Positions 9,172 to 20,438 of a DNA stretch of 64,000 nucleotides are shown here, piece after piece; position 1 is the stretch's first letter; each line of letters opens with the position of its first letter. The stretch comes from Cryptomeria japonica (Eukaryota; Streptophyta; Pinopsida; Cupressales; Cupressaceae), in assembly GCF_030272615.1 (NCBI RefSeq), contig NC_081412.1:665173352-665237351 (forward strand), in the 5' to 3' direction. Both the position numbers and the translations under genes were made by a program. The notes under the pieces are model-generated. The model saw only the letters and a program-made list of their open reading frames with translations, was not told the DNA's origin and ran no database searches.

Positions 9172-12102
9172 ATGTCTTCCTTTTCCTTCTGCCTGAATCT
9201 CACTTTCGCCTTGGCGATGATTTATACATTCGTCAATGGATGCCCAACTGAAGAAAGAAAGTACTTGCTAGATTTCAAAGGAAGCCTCGTCGATCCCACT
9301 GGTCGCCTGTCATCGTGGAAGGGCTACAATTGTTGCCAGTGGACGGGCATTCGTTGCGACTTCCATTCAGGCCATGTCATCAGCCTTCATCTCAAAACCC
9401 CCTTTGCTAGTAATTACTGGGACAATCCCAAAATTCTTAGTGGGGCGATACATCCATCGCTGTTTAATCTGCAGAACCTTGAGCATCTGGATCTCGGATA
9501 CAATGATTTCAGTGGTACTTCCATATCTCCTCAATTGGCAAAACTCCAGAGCCTTTCCTTCCTTAGCTTGGCAAATGCTGGATTTGGAGGTGAGGTCCCT
9601 GTGGAGTTGGGCAATATTACAACCTTGCGCCACCTGGAGATCTCTGTCGGTTCTTCTTTGTCCTTGAACGATACTGCTCTCCAGAGTAGGAAGTTTGCAG
9701 GATGGATACGAAACCTGCAAAGCTTGGAGTACCTTGCAATGGATAGTGTGAATCTGTGGATGGCAAGTGAACACTTGTGTAATGCCCTCAGGAGCCTCCC
9801 TAATCTTCGGGAGATTCACCTCGCTGATTGTGGACTTTCAGGTACAATACCTTCTCTCCTAAACTTCACTCACCTATCCCATCTCGATCTTTCATCCAAT
9901 CCATTTAATTATTCCCTGTTGCCTGCTTGGTTTCAGAATGTATCGTCCATGGTTTCCCTCGATCTCCGTTCATGTGGTTTCGACGGATTCAGTATCCCGT
10001 CAAACCTTTTGTATCGTTCAAACCTGAGATATCTTGACCTGTCAGATAACTCGTTGGAAGGAGACCTTTCTTTCCTTCTATACCAATCTTCCTCAATAGC
10101 CAACCTTTACCTCCAGGACAACAGTTTAGACGGAGTAATTCCTCCTTTCTTTGTTAACTTTACTAAACTTAAGAACTTGGTTCTGGCGAATAACTACTTA
10201 ACAGGAGATATACCTTTCTTTGGATCTGCACTTACAGTAATAGATCTTTCCCAAAACAAATTGACGGGCAATATACCACCCTCTATTGGTTGTCTTCCTC
10301 TACTGAGAAGCCTCAATCTGGAAAATAATCGGCTCTCAGGAAAAATACCAGATACCGTTTCAAAGCTTGCTAGATTAGAAAAATTGAAACTTTCTTCCAA
10401 TAATTTAACGGGGAGCTTTTCCCTTTCGTTGATTGATAATTTAACTCAGCTTCGAGAATTGAACCTTTCCAGCAATAGCTTTACAATTAACATTTCTTCA
10501 ACTTGGATTCCAGCGTTTGCCCACCTGGAGTTCCTGGGATTGAGTTTTTGCAATATTGATGGTGGTTTTCCTGCTTTTTTGTCTACTCAATACTCATTTC
10601 TAGACTTGGACCTCTCACATAACAACATTGTAGGAAAAATTCCTAATTGGCTATGGGATCTTCCCGCTCTTGAAGTGCTGCTCCTTTCAAACAACCAGTT
10701 ACAAGGTTATTTGCCCTCAGTAATATCGAAAGGCTTCGCCTTCGTGGACTTGAAAAGAAACAAGCTACAAGGTTCCCTTCCATCTTTGGAGAACTCGATG
10801 GGTTTATTGGATGTGTCAGAGAACAATTTTAGCGGTCCCATTCCTACAATAATGAAAGCTGATAGTTTAGTTTTGTCAAGCAATAATCTGACTGGAGAAA
10901 TTCCAAGTTCATTCTGCACAAACACTATTCAGATTCAAATTCTGGACCTGTCAAAGAACAATTTGAGGGGCACCATTCCTCCAAATTTGGGGAGATGCGA
11001 GTACATGACAATTTTAAATTTGGCTCAGAATGATCTGCAGGGGGAGATACCAGAGCAAATAGGAAATCTGAGCTCTCTTCGTACACTAAGTCTCTATGGC
11101 AACAATTTACAAGGTTCCATTCCTTCATCCATTATAAATTGCTCATTCCTAGAAGTATTTGATGTAGGAAGCAACTTAATTGAAGGGAACATTCCGGTTT
11201 GCATTGGAGAGCTGAGATGGCTCCGAATCCTGAACTTGGCTTCAAATAAACTTGAAGGCACTGTTCCTGCATTCTTACTTGGTCTGAAGCTTTTACAGAT
11301 TTTAGATTTATCCCACAATTGTTTGTCAGGACCTATTCCTATAAATCTAGGAAATCTAGATGGTATGATCCATGAATCACATAATGATGAATCAGAGTTT
11401 GCTTCGCTTGTCCCAGTTATTGATACAGTTTATGGAAATAAATTCATGATCTGGGATCAAGTTACTCTTTGGGTTAAAGGACGGCCAAGTTCATATGAAA
11501 AGATATTCAAGGAATTTACATTTATAGACCTATCTAACAACACGCTATCGGGCCAAATTCCTCCAGAAGTAGGTCTTCTCAAGAATTTAAATGCTTTGAA
11601 CCTTTCAAGAAACCAGTTGAGTGGTTCCATTCCAGAATCTGTGGGAGCCTTGGTTAAATTGGAGTCCTTGGATCTCTCAGCAAACAAATTGTCTGGAAAG
11701 ATTCCCTCAGAACTTCTGAACCTCGCATTCCTCGAGGTTCTGAATGTTTCAGACAACATGGTTTCGGGTTTGATACCCCAAGGCAAACAATTTTCAACTT
11801 TTGAGGCTTCTTCTTTTGCAGAAAATCGAGATCTACATGGATCTCCATTAGAAAATAGAACCTTTAGCCCTGGTTTTGATGGGAAAGGTATACCAGGCAT
11901 CCAAGAAGAATTGGATAACAGGGAGAAAGAGGCAGAGGAAGAAGAAGATAAAATGAAGAGATGGTGGGCAGTGGGGGTGGGATTGAGTTATGGGATGGGA
12001 TTTGCCACTGTAATTGCAGTGCTGTGCTTCCGAATAAGATGGAGATACGAATATTTCAGTTTTCTGGATAGTCTTATGCCACACCTCTTTGGACGGCATT
12101 GA
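9172..12102 (+). CDS. LRR receptor-like protein (RLP, EIX/Cf class), intronless
   Basis: 976 residues, uninterrupted. In order: a hydrophobic signal peptide (1-23); an LRRNT domain with Cys24 and the WKGYNCCQWTGIRC block (49-62); a long run of about 24-residue extracellular LRRs (L-x-x-L-x-L-S-x-N-x-L-x-G-x-I-P); an island domain (about 730-778) with the K-x5-Y motif (K769, Y775); a last group of about four LRRs; an acidic juxtamembrane segment (917-928); one transmembrane helix (931-953) with a GxxxG (G937/G941); and a tail of about 23 residues with no kinase. This is standard RLP architecture. Known members sit in the plasma membrane, sense microbial or apoplastic ligands and signal through SOBIR1-type kinases, with GxxxG and acidic segments implicated. 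Oddity: the usual C-terminal L-C-G-x-P-L motif reads L-H-G-S-P-L (His889), and no Cys follows before the membrane. Ligand unknown. The start is the first ATG and directly precedes the signal peptide. Confidence 0.95.
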   Translation: MSSFSFCLNLTFALAMIYTFVNGCPTEERKYLLDFKGSLVDPTGRLSSWKGYNCCQWTGIRCDFHSGHVISLHLKTPFASNYWDNPKILSGAIHPSLFNLQNLEHLDLGYNDFSGTSISPQLAKLQSLSFLSLANAGFGGEVPVELGNITTLRHLEISVGSSLSLNDTALQSRKFAGWIRNLQSLEYLAMDSVNLWMASEHLCNALRSLPNLREIHLADCGLSGTIPSLLNFTHLSHLDLSSNPFNYSLLPAWFQNVSSMVSLDLRSCGFDGFSIPSNLLYRSNLRYLDLSDNSLEGDLSFLLYQSSSIANLYLQDNSLDGVIPPFFVNFTKLKNLVLANNYLTGDIPFFGSALTVIDLSQNKLTGNIPPSIGCLPLLRSLNLENNRLSGKIPDTVSKLARLEKLKLSSNNLTGSFSLSLIDNLTQLRELNLSSNSFTINISSTWIPAFAHLEFLGLSFCNIDGGFPAFLSTQYSFLDLDLSHNNIVGKIPNWLWDLPALEVLLLSNNQLQGYLPSVISKGFAFVDLKRNKLQGSLPSLENSMGLLDVSENNFSGPIPTIMKADSLVLSSNNLTGEIPSSFCTNTIQIQILDLSKNNLRGTIPPNLGRCEYMTILNLAQNDLQGEIPEQIGNLSSLRTLSLYGNNLQGSIPSSIINCSFLEVFDVGSNLIEGNIPVCIGELRWLRILNLASNKLEGTVPAFLLGLKLLQILDLSHNCLSGPIPINLGNLDGMIHESHNDESEFASLVPVIDTVYGNKFMIWDQVTLWVKGRPSSYEKIFKEFTFIDLSNNTLSGQIPPEVGLLKNLNALNLSRNQLSGSIPESVGALVKLESLDLSANKLSGKIPSELLNLAFLEVLNVSDNMVSGLIPQGKQFSTFEASSFAENRDLHGSPLENRTFSPGFDGKGIPGIQEELDNREKEAEEEEDKMKRWWAVGVGLSYGMGFATVIAVLCFRIRWRYEYFSFLDSLMPHLFGRH

Positions 12103-12624
12103 AAAGATACCATAAATAATCTACTGAATATGTTAAGTTTTCTAATTTAAAATGTTTTAAAATGCATTGCAATATATCATGTTTTATATTAAATATAACA
12201 CGAGCTATGCAGTTTCGTGGCACGTTTGGACATTTTCAATCTTAGTTTTATGCTTTCTGAAATTCATAGCTTTTTATATAATTTAAACTTTATATATTTT
12301 GAATGTCATAAAGACAACCAAGTTTTGTCAATCTTTACTAACTAATTTATATTGTATTTGCAAGAACTCTTTTAAACCTTCATTGCAAACAAAAACAAAT
12401 CATGTATCTGTATATTTTTTAATTTTATGTATTTGTATTAATCATTGTATAGAGTTAAAAAGTTTTTAGATACCATAGTATAGTATAAATATTTCAATGG
12501 TATTCTATTAATTTCAGTCATAGCGAATTTATTTTAAAATGATATTTTATTTTGTACATGTATATTTAGATTTTTTGAATAACTAAAATGTGATATAATA
12601 TATCATTTTAGTATTTTTTAAATT
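12103..12624. other. AT-rich 3' flank of the RLP gene
   Basis: No frame or recognised repeat. ATAAATAA at 12111-12118, just after the stop, may serve as part of a polyadenylation region. Confidence 0.4.
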
Positions 12625-12830
12625 TTTTTTGGCAAGGTGGCAATGCCACTTGATATATTTTATTAATAATATATAATTTTTACAATATATTTAAAAACTG
12701 ATTCAAACTGAGCTCCCAGAGAAAAGAACCAGCAAGAAAAACTCCAGTCATTGCTCATCAACATGGCTATAGAAGAGAAGTAGTGAACAATCCTCTAGCC
12801 GGAGCTAGTTACAAAATAGAGATCAGCATA
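12625..12830 (-). mobile_element. 3' end fragment of a LINE (minus strand)
   Basis: Read on the minus strand, the segment runs through TTTTGTAACTAGCTCCGGC, a T-rich stretch and ATTAATAAAATATAT, then a motif GTGGCATTGCCACCTTGCC, and finishes in an A-tract (plus-strand T-tract at 12621-12629). A GGCAATGCC(C)..CTTGCC-like motif followed by poly(A) is typical of plant LINE 3' ends. It is 5'-truncated. Confidence 0.6.
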
Positions 12831-12980
12831 CACAAAAGGGAGTGTATTATTTATACATAGTATTTTGAATTTTAGTATTAGATACATATAGATAATTTAA
12901 TTAGTTGATGGAGGGTTTGGAAGCATACACAAAAGGAAGTGTATTATTTATATATAGTATTTTGAATTTTTTTATGGATC
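12820..12980 (+). repeat. Direct duplication of about 50 bp, copies about 100 bp apart
   Basis: AGCATACACAAAAGG ... GTGTATTATTTAT ... AGTATTTTGAATTTT occurs at about 12826-12876 and again at about 12927-12976 with two or three differences. The second copy follows an AT-rich spacer. Likely a local tandem duplication. Confidence 0.7.
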
Positions 12981-13009
12981 AATTTTCTTAGATTAATTTA
13001 AAAGTATAT

Positions 13010-13505
13010 AATTGTTGTCTTTAAGTTATCGTTTTTCTATACCACATAGTCTTATATTGTGTTAGCACCTCATAATCTATGCGACACTTGTATACTCTCA
13101 ACTATAATATAGTTAATCAAAGTAATAAAGGTAACACTAAGGTCAATAGAGTTTAGTTCAATCTTGACCAAGTTTCCTAAACTAGTTATTGGACACATTT
13201 CAGTAATATCACAACCTTCCTCAAAATAGTCAACAAGTATCTTTGAAACACTTCCATTATAATGTAAATTAATATGCATAGCATAATTGAGATATATGTT
13301 ATTAGAGGAATCATTGTTAGATTTGGTAAAGCAAAGGTGAAAATTCCATCGTATAAACTACCATACAAATCTAGTGGATGACCTAATAGATAGAATATAA
13401 TTTTGATATTGTTATTCTTGCTACTTAAGTGGCACCTACTTGTAGGGTTTCAATTGAAGTACTACCCAATCTCCCACCTCAAAATACCCCTAATTATGAC
13501 ATTGA
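13010..13505 (-). pseudogene. Ty3/Gypsy integrase C-terminus relic
   Basis: Minus-strand translation gives Y-F-E-V-G-D-W-V-V-L-Q-L-K-P-Y-K at about 13490-13440. This matches the G-D-x-V-x-L-x-L-x-P-(Y/H) motif at the C-terminal end of Ty3 integrases. It is followed by a degraded Y-G-x-(L/I)-x-x-G-x-x-x-F-x-x-A-L-P-N-L stretch near 13340 and a weak post-integrase region. Frames are broken. The matching integrase core lies at 16545-17290 on the same strand, so the element was probably split by later insertions. Confidence 0.5.
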
Positions 13506-13510
13506 TATGT

Positions 13511-15350
13511 CTTTTTTTTTGTAGTTAAATAGCTAGAAGGGTCCGTATCCATTAAATTAAAAGAAAAAAAGGTTAACAAGATAGATTTTTGGCCTGGTCT
13601 GAACTAGGAAAGGCTACAATCGAGGATCCCCTTCCCCCAAAAAAATAAAAGAGGAAAAGATCCATTAATAGGTTGGGGATAAACTACAATTTAACTTTAT
13701 CATTAGAATGAGATCTCAGAAGCATATGACGATTGGAATTTGTTATACATCTTTTGTCATGTTTCCCTTTATAGTATGTCATCCATTATCCTTCTCCATA
13801 TCCTCAAATTGAGGTTCACCGCATTCATTTTAAGCTTCCTTCCCCTTATCCTGCAAAGACATGACATCCTTGGAATCCAATTGATGTGAGACAAAGGGAG
13901 TATATGCTTGCCTCCTGTTCAAAACCAAGATAGCAGTGACATTGATCAAAGATGGGAACACATTATCAGAAAGACGTTTAGTAGTCTTTACAAACAAGTC
14001 TTGACAAGCATTAACACTATTCAAAACTAAAGAATCATTTTCCACAAATGCCCTTGCACACAAAACCAAACCTTAATCAGGGGACAACCTTACCATTCTT
14101 CAAAAGTGTCACATCCTTACTAGTCTCTGAGAGCCTCATCTTTCTCCACCAAGTAATAGATATCTAAGACATATTTTCACCAAGAGGAAACCTTATCCAC
14201 CCTTCTTTTTTGACATTGAGCAACAATACATCCAATCTGAAAACATCTACTACATTTGAAGGAAATGCGATCATAATCTAGGTACTCCATCCAACAACCT
14301 TTCAAGGATTTAATAGAAATGTCTTCAATGAGGTTCACAGTTATGTCCATCTCTACCAAGATCCAAGCATAAGTGGAATGCAGAAGATTCAAAGATCCCT
14401 CATCCACCCTTAAAAAATTACCCAAACAATTCCCCAACAATTCAAACCAAGAATCAAACCAATATTGGAGAGGAAGGTTTGGAAGTCTTACCCAAAGAGA
14501 AACATGATCAAAGGATTTAGTTGAAGGATTGAAAGATGGATGCCAGGGTTCTACTAGAAACATTTAATTTCCCTCCCAGGACTATTGATGGTCACCAAGC
14601 ACCCTATTCCTATCTTTCACATTTCTAAAAACGACAATAAAAAAAAACCCTAGACACCAACTTTAGGGGGAAGTATCATGGGAAAACTCCGCCCCATTCC
14701 ACATCATACCCTGCTCTAAGCAATCCTTCTTAGCACCAAAACCAGAGGTCATTCCATACCGCCGACAAGGAAGACCCTTCCTACCACCACAAGCATCAAC
14801 AATGTCATCATGCCATTGCCAAACACGAACAGATTGGAACCATTGCAAAAATCCATATCCCTTCTCTACGACATACCACTTTGGTTGACCTTTCTTCAAG
14901 GCCCATCACCGTATTTCTCATTCTCAGGCACACCGAGCTTTGATGAAGCCCTAGTTCCACAAAAAACTCGTGTCGGCTTCCACACTCTATCATTTTCATT
15001 ATGCATTTTGCTTTGAATTCGGATCTGTGTACCACTAGAGGAGGAATCAAGGCAGGGACCTTTCCCATCCCCCATCCCACATCCTTGGTGGATGCCCCTA
15101 CCAAACCCAACAAAACAACCCGACACTCCTCTCTGATCATGTATCCAATCTGAAGCCAGCTTCATTTTGCCTTGGCCTTCCGTCCATGGCTAACACAGAC
15201 AATGGACGCCCAGTCCCTGTACAACCCACTCTCAGACATTCCTATATGTCCATTTTTCAGCAAAACCCTAGCTGCGGAAGGTCCCCAAAGTTTCTCCATG
15301 ACCACGATTAAGCTTGTTTCATCCATTTCCAAGCCACAAGAAAATTCTCA
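13511..15350 (-). pseudogene. LINE ORF1 (DUF4283-like plus CCHC zinc knuckle), decayed
   Basis: Transcribed leftward. The best-preserved block (14563-14177) has F-L-V-E-P-W-H-P-S-F-N-P, V-S-L-W-V-R-L-P-N-L-P-L-Q-Y-W, then I-L-V-E-M-D and a knuckle F-K-C-S-R-C-F-Q-I-G-C-x4-C. That order (gag-like DUF4283 followed by zf-CCHC_4) is characteristic of plant L1 ORF1. Upstream (about 14660-14570) G-F-F-F-I-V-V-F and D-R-N-R-V-L precede a stop. In the knuckle the histidine is replaced by cysteine. Sequence toward 15350 is the N-terminal part with stops. At 13511-13520 a plus-strand T-tract looks like the poly(A) tail, which would make this copy lack ORF2 or be internally deleted. Confidence 0.7.
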
Positions 15351-15600
15351 TTAAGGATTTGAAGTATCTTTTGTTGCTATTAGTATATTGTAGAGGGTAT
15401 CGATAAAAAATCTCAAATAGAGTCATCTTTCTTTATGTGTGAAAAAATGTGTGATTCTCTCTTTTTATGAATGAATTCTATTTGGACAATTATTCTATTT
15501 TTTTTCAATGGAAAGCAATATATATATCTTTCTTAACATTTAATTGTTAAATTATACTTGGGCTAAAGAACAATGTTGTGTTGCACTTGAGGTCAATTGA
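15351..15600. other. AT-rich spacer
   Basis: No frame or repeat seen between the LINE ORF1 relic and the palindrome cluster. Confidence 0.4.
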
Positions 15601-15745
15601 ATAAGTTCAGTCAAGCTAAGTTTGGTCGAATTAGGTTCAGCCGAACCTATGTGGCGGTTGCGCGGTGCCTAAATGACAAAATAAGTTCAGCCAAACCTAT
15701 TTTCAAAGCAATAAGTTCAATCGAACTTAGTTCGGCCAAACCTGT
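15601..15745. repeat. Cluster of imperfect palindromes (TARGTTC-n4-GAACYTA)
   Basis: Two clean palindromes, TAGGTTC-AGCC-GAACCTA (15632-15649) and TAAGTTC-AATC-GAACTTA (15712-15729), lie among further half-matching copies at about 15602, 15682 and 15730. All share GTTC(A/G)(G/A)(C/T)C(G/A)AAC-like cores. Confidence 0.75.
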
Positions 15746-16544
15746 CTATGTGTCATGTGATGTGGCAATCAAATCACCATTTTCTCTCCATTTCCAAAAC
15801 TTTCCACGTTTACTATTTTTTCTTTAGGCAAAATATTTTTTTACAAAAATTGAAAAATACCTTTTTGTAGAGCTCGAAGTCAAGAATCTGGACATATAAA
15901 AAAAAAATTATGTTTTGATTAATTATTTTTTTAAACATTGCAAGTAAGTTTTTTAAATTCGAAAAGAGGTTGATTTAAAAAAAATTATTAAATGATATTA
16001 AAAATATCTACAAATTAGATTTTTTACTAGATGAGAAAATCTTCTCCAAAAGGGTATAATTTATTTTTTTATAATAATCACTTTAATAGACAAAAAGTGA
16101 TGGCAAATGAAAACTACCGAAGTCAGGTATGTTAGACTTAAAAATTTTATTATGAGAAAAATTTACATCAAAAATTAATTTTTCTTTTTTTAGCACTGCA
16201 TATATCTGTCATCTATTTGGAAAATTAAAATTACGAAAAAATATTTTTGTTTTCATTTTTTCTGGTGACCCTGACTAGAACCTTTGATTTTAAGCATTTT
16301 TCAGCAATAAAAATTTTGTCTTCGAATATATAAAAAAATATCAATTTTTTAAAAAAAAAATTAAAAATAATAGACATAAATTTCAATAATATTTCTAAAT
16401 TTCATCAGTTTACATCATTTTGAAATTCAATTTAAAAATATCACTTTTATGCGGTCGAAGTTAAACAATTTTAGTTGTGTTGGCCACTTCTTTTATAAAA
16501 GTGTGACATAGGTTTGTGTTTTTACCCGTTTTTCTATGTTATTT
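15746..16544. other. AT-rich unassigned insertion-like sequence
   Basis: Long A/T runs and no coding signal. It interrupts the minus-strand Ty3 integrase (core to the right, C-terminus to the left), so at least part of it is probably inserted DNA. Confidence 0.4.
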
Positions 16545-17290
16545 TTCATGATAAGATGAGTTATATACTATATTTTCCCCATATTGCAAATAAGTCTATC
16601 TAAAATATGCTAATAAATATTGGATCACATTTACTCATAATGATTATAGGAATACCATAAATTTTGGTACCTTTTCCACAAATACTTTTTTCATAGCATT
16701 GAAATGAAATGGATGAGAGAGTTTATCGAAATGTGCATAGTTAGCAAGTGTATCAAATTTAACATCAAAGCTATTTTAATTACACAAACTAGTAATGTAA
16801 TCTACCACTATTAACTCTCAAAATTGTGCTAGTGTACCTAATAGTTGTAAGAGGCCTAGGTTTTTAATTTGTTTAACTTTATTTTGTTGGCATATCAAAT
16901 ATTTGGCCATAAATTTCTTTATGTCCCCCTTAAGACCTCCCAAAAAGAAAGATCTTCTAGATAGTGATTGTTATTTGAGAACCTTAAATGACCTCATATT
17001 AGTGAGTCATGAATTTGAGACAATGTGGCGGTTTCAACAAATAATTTTTACATATAATAGCATACCTTTGTACCATAAGGAATCATCTTCCTAAGAAGTC
17101 CTATCTAAATAAGACAGATCTTCAATTTGAAGCTCTTGAATAAACTTCTTTATCAAGCGATCATATTTCAACTCTTCTCATGAAACATTTATCTTTTCAT
17201 CAACTTATTTCTTCCTCTTTTTCCTATTGAGAAGGGCATCACTTGCAATATTCTACTAAATTATTTTGAAAATAATTTTAGAGTCACACC
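16545..17290 (-). pseudogene. Ty3/Gypsy RNase H end and integrase core relic
   Basis: Minus-strand reading gives N-I-A-S-D-A-L near 17250 (RNase H end, usually N-x-V-A-D-A-L-S-R). After about 350 bp come G-G-L-K-G-D-I-K-K-F and L-I-C-Q-Q-N-K-V-K with N-L-G-L-L-Q near 16930-16850 (integrase zinc region and linker). Next is V-D-Y-I-T-S-L (catalytic core start), then H-F-D-K-L and a degraded HG-I-P-like stretch to about 16550. Many stops and shifts. Belongs with the pieces at 13010-13505 and 17950-18450. Confidence 0.6.
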
Positions 17291-17949
17291 CTTGTTAGGA
17301 TTAGTATGCTATTTAAATTACAGTCTTATGTATTATTTGTTTGCCTCCAATTCTCTTGGAATGTTTCCTTTGGCACATAGGAGGTTTAAATTAAAAATTA
17401 TTTTATAATTTGTATTCTCCCAAGATTTTGATATTAGTTTTCATATGCATTCATGATGAGGTGGAGTTCATAATGGTGTTTATAAATTTATTTTTAGCAA
17501 AAAATTCAACTTAGGTATAACATTTGTATAATGGGGTAACTTGAGTTTTATTAGAGGGTGTCATATGCGTTGGGTCATAATTTTTGAAGCTCTTATTAGG
17601 ATATGAGATATTGTGAAGGAGTTATAAGTCAAAAATGTCAGGTATATTATTAGTGTAAAGTTAATTTATTATATTAATGTCTCGCTGATAGTTACATTGA
17701 TTATTATGAAAATATTTTAGTCTTCATTTTGGACAATGGAGCTTTTTATTTTATCACAACTTGACATTATGTTATTTTGAAAAGACGTTTATGGTACTTC
17801 TCACCCATTTTTTTATAAATTAGGGACATGAGAGTATTTTGATGATATTTTTAACATTTATAAAGGTTTTTCCAAAGAGTATCTAATAAAATTTAGAGTC
17901 TTGGTGTATGGATATATCTCTCCTCTAATATTAATATATGCATTTCCCC
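17291..17949. other. Unassigned, within the Ty3 relic zone
   Basis: AT-rich; may be decayed RNase H or an insertion. No motif seen. Confidence 0.3.
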
Positions 17950-18450
17950 TTTGTCATGTCTAGTTTCTTCCTAAAATAGTTTCTCCATTTAAATATATTT
18001 AATTAAGTTCTTAGGAAGATAACTGTTACTCAAAAAAATATTATACAAATTCATGATCTGTTCTAACTTTGAAATATATTCAAATAAAATATTGGTGCTA
18101 GTATTTGAATATATGAATTACAACAAACATTTATCTCTTAGATGTTTTCCCTACCAAGATGTGCCCTTTGAGTTATTTACTCTCAAATAAAAAGGGATAC
18201 CCTTCTTACATCAATACCATGTCAATTTCATATCCACAAGAATCACATTATATTGCAATTTATCAAATAATTTCAAAGTAACTAATTTAGGCTAAGAAGA
18301 TCTTATATTAGTTGCTTAAATGTTTTATTGGCTCATTCTAACCATAAAAAAAGAATCATTATTAAATAATTTTATCAAGTATGTTTCTACATGAGCATAA
18401 TTGTTAACAAATCTTCTATACTTATTTATAATTAGAGTATGTAGAAAAAA
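17950..18450 (-). pseudogene. Ty3/Gypsy RT-RNase H relic
   Basis: Minus-strand Y-R-R-F-V-N-N-Y-A-H-V near 18420 corresponds to the Y-R-R-F-(I/V)-x-x-(F/Y) thumb motif of Ty3 RT. It is followed by weak matches to the RNase H start (around A-P-V-L and the D-A-S region) and by G-(I/Y)-P-F-x-x ... L-K-G-H-I-L-V-G-K-T-S at about 18190-18130. Frame shifts and stops throughout. Confidence 0.5.
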
Positions 18451-19358
18451 TGGAAACACATTTAGTAGTACAAGAAATAGATACTTTAAAATATAAATAT
18501 AAATGTTTAAGAAACCAAAATAATATTATAGACTTTCATCTATATGATATTAATTAAATGATCAAGAGATACCAAAATGTGAAGATACATGAATATAAAA
18601 GTGTATGAAAATAAGCTACGAAAGTGAGTATAAGTAGGATAAGTGAGATATGAGGTGCAATGTGTGATAAATGATAAGAATCTACCAGAAGATTGTAAAA
18701 ATTGAAAATTTTAACTCCCATACAAGATGTGAACTCCTCACACTCTAATAACACTAATAATAACTTTATCAAATTAAATTGTAGAAAAGTATTATGTTAT
18801 GAGATGAAAATGTAATTTTAAACTTTCACTTAAGTGGAGTTGAGGTGTATGAAAAGATTGTACCAACAAATGTAGCCCAATCACATAACCATGCACATGA
18901 AATTCTTCCCCAAAGAGGTTAATTATTCCCAAATGAGAGAGACAAACCTCTCAAATAGCCCTTAGAAGGTGAACCCTCATACATTCCCATAAAATCTCAT
19001 AGATATAAATACTTTATATTTGTAAAGGGAAATGTTATCAACCTTCTTGCAACCCAAGTAGTAACATGTAGATATATGAAGTATCCAAGGATAATATTTT
19101 TAATATAGCACATGTGAATTTCTACGTTCTTGGTACATTGATGATGAACATGGCTTAATAAAATCTAGAAGAAAATATATTTGTTAAAAAACATGAAAAA
19201 TACCATCTCATTTGGATACCAAGTAGTCTTGAATGAAGTAGTTATATCCCCTTGATACTTAGCCTTAGTGAAAGATAGAGTAATATAATCCTACTAATTA
19301 ATCAACTAAAAAATAGAGACAAAAATAAAGAGAGAAACCTTAACCTAATTTGGAATTA
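18451..19358. other. Unassigned AT-rich sequence
   Basis: No convincing coding frame on either strand and no internal repeat seen. Confidence 0.4.
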
Positions 19359-20438
19359 TGCTTAATAACCCACTCTACTCAACCCAAAAAAAATTGACTA
19401 TATTTTTTTATTTTATTTACTCTTAATTGTGTTTGATTCATTTGCATACTCCGGGAATCTATCTAAATGGAATAGACATTCATCCATCTGGGATGAGTAT
19501 ATAACCATATGGGTTAGGCATTTGTCCATACATGACAGGATGTTTCATCTATCCAATTCGGGATATGCATCCACCTAAACGGGGTAGGCATCTATCCAAT
19601 TCGAGATAGGAAGTGATCTGGCCAGAGACTTAGACTCATCGGGACCATTTGGGCCCTGAGTCACTCTCTAAGAACTACACTCCTTTACTAGGAGTGCACC
19701 GAGGTCGTCATCCTTAGGAGTAAATAAAATAACATCATACAAGATTTAATTATACCTCTAAATTTGGCCTAAAGCCTCGAGAAGTCAAACGATTCCATAT
19801 GGGATTCCTTCTGAGTATGCGGCGAATTTTTTTTTAAATCTTCCAAATAGTATCTGCACCATTTGATTAAAATACCAAGGAGCTTTTAGAATATACTACT
19901 CACTCAAAACCAAATCCTCATCCTTGACCCTAAACGCTTGAGTACAAAGGAAAACTCTGCCTACATACCCGTTTCGACACGGGATCAAGGCATAAAGTAT
20001 GTAGTTCTATTTTCTAAGTATGGTTTAATGTAAACTGTTTGGTGGGTATGCATCCTTTACTAGCGTCAATGTCCCAGGCAGTTTCTCTATGGTTGCTGCC
20101 CACGATGGTAGCTCTGTAGAAAAAAGGCTCAAGGTGGTCTCATGCTTGTGGCCTAAAACAACTAGGTCCTATTTCCTATTAAATACGTCACCCCTAACCC
20201 ATTATTATCTGCCAAAGTCCATCAAGATAAATAAATTCCAGAACGTCACACACAACCAACCCTAATGGGGTTTTCTAAGGTTTAACGAAGCGGATGTAAA
20301 TTGTTTTAAAATTTATCTTTTAAGATTATCGATCCCAGGGGGATTACCCACCCCTTGGATTTTAACTTCCATATGACCCTTATTTCTCCCTAGTGGTTTA
20401 TAGGGATGATGCCACAGATGTCGTTGTTGGGTTTATAC
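19359..20438 (-). repeat. Left arm of the split long LTR
   Basis: Aligns by eye along its full length with 20439-21510. Shared blocks include repeated TAGGCATCTATCCA-type phrases, GGCCAGAGACTTAGACTCATC and CCTAAAGCCTCG. This makes two adjacent head copies of about 1.08 kb that look like a tandem repeat but are explained by nesting. Confidence 0.8.

Noticed and set aside
9172-12102. LRR receptor kinase
   Set aside because: After the membrane helix only about 23 residues remain; no kinase frame follows before 12.6 kb.
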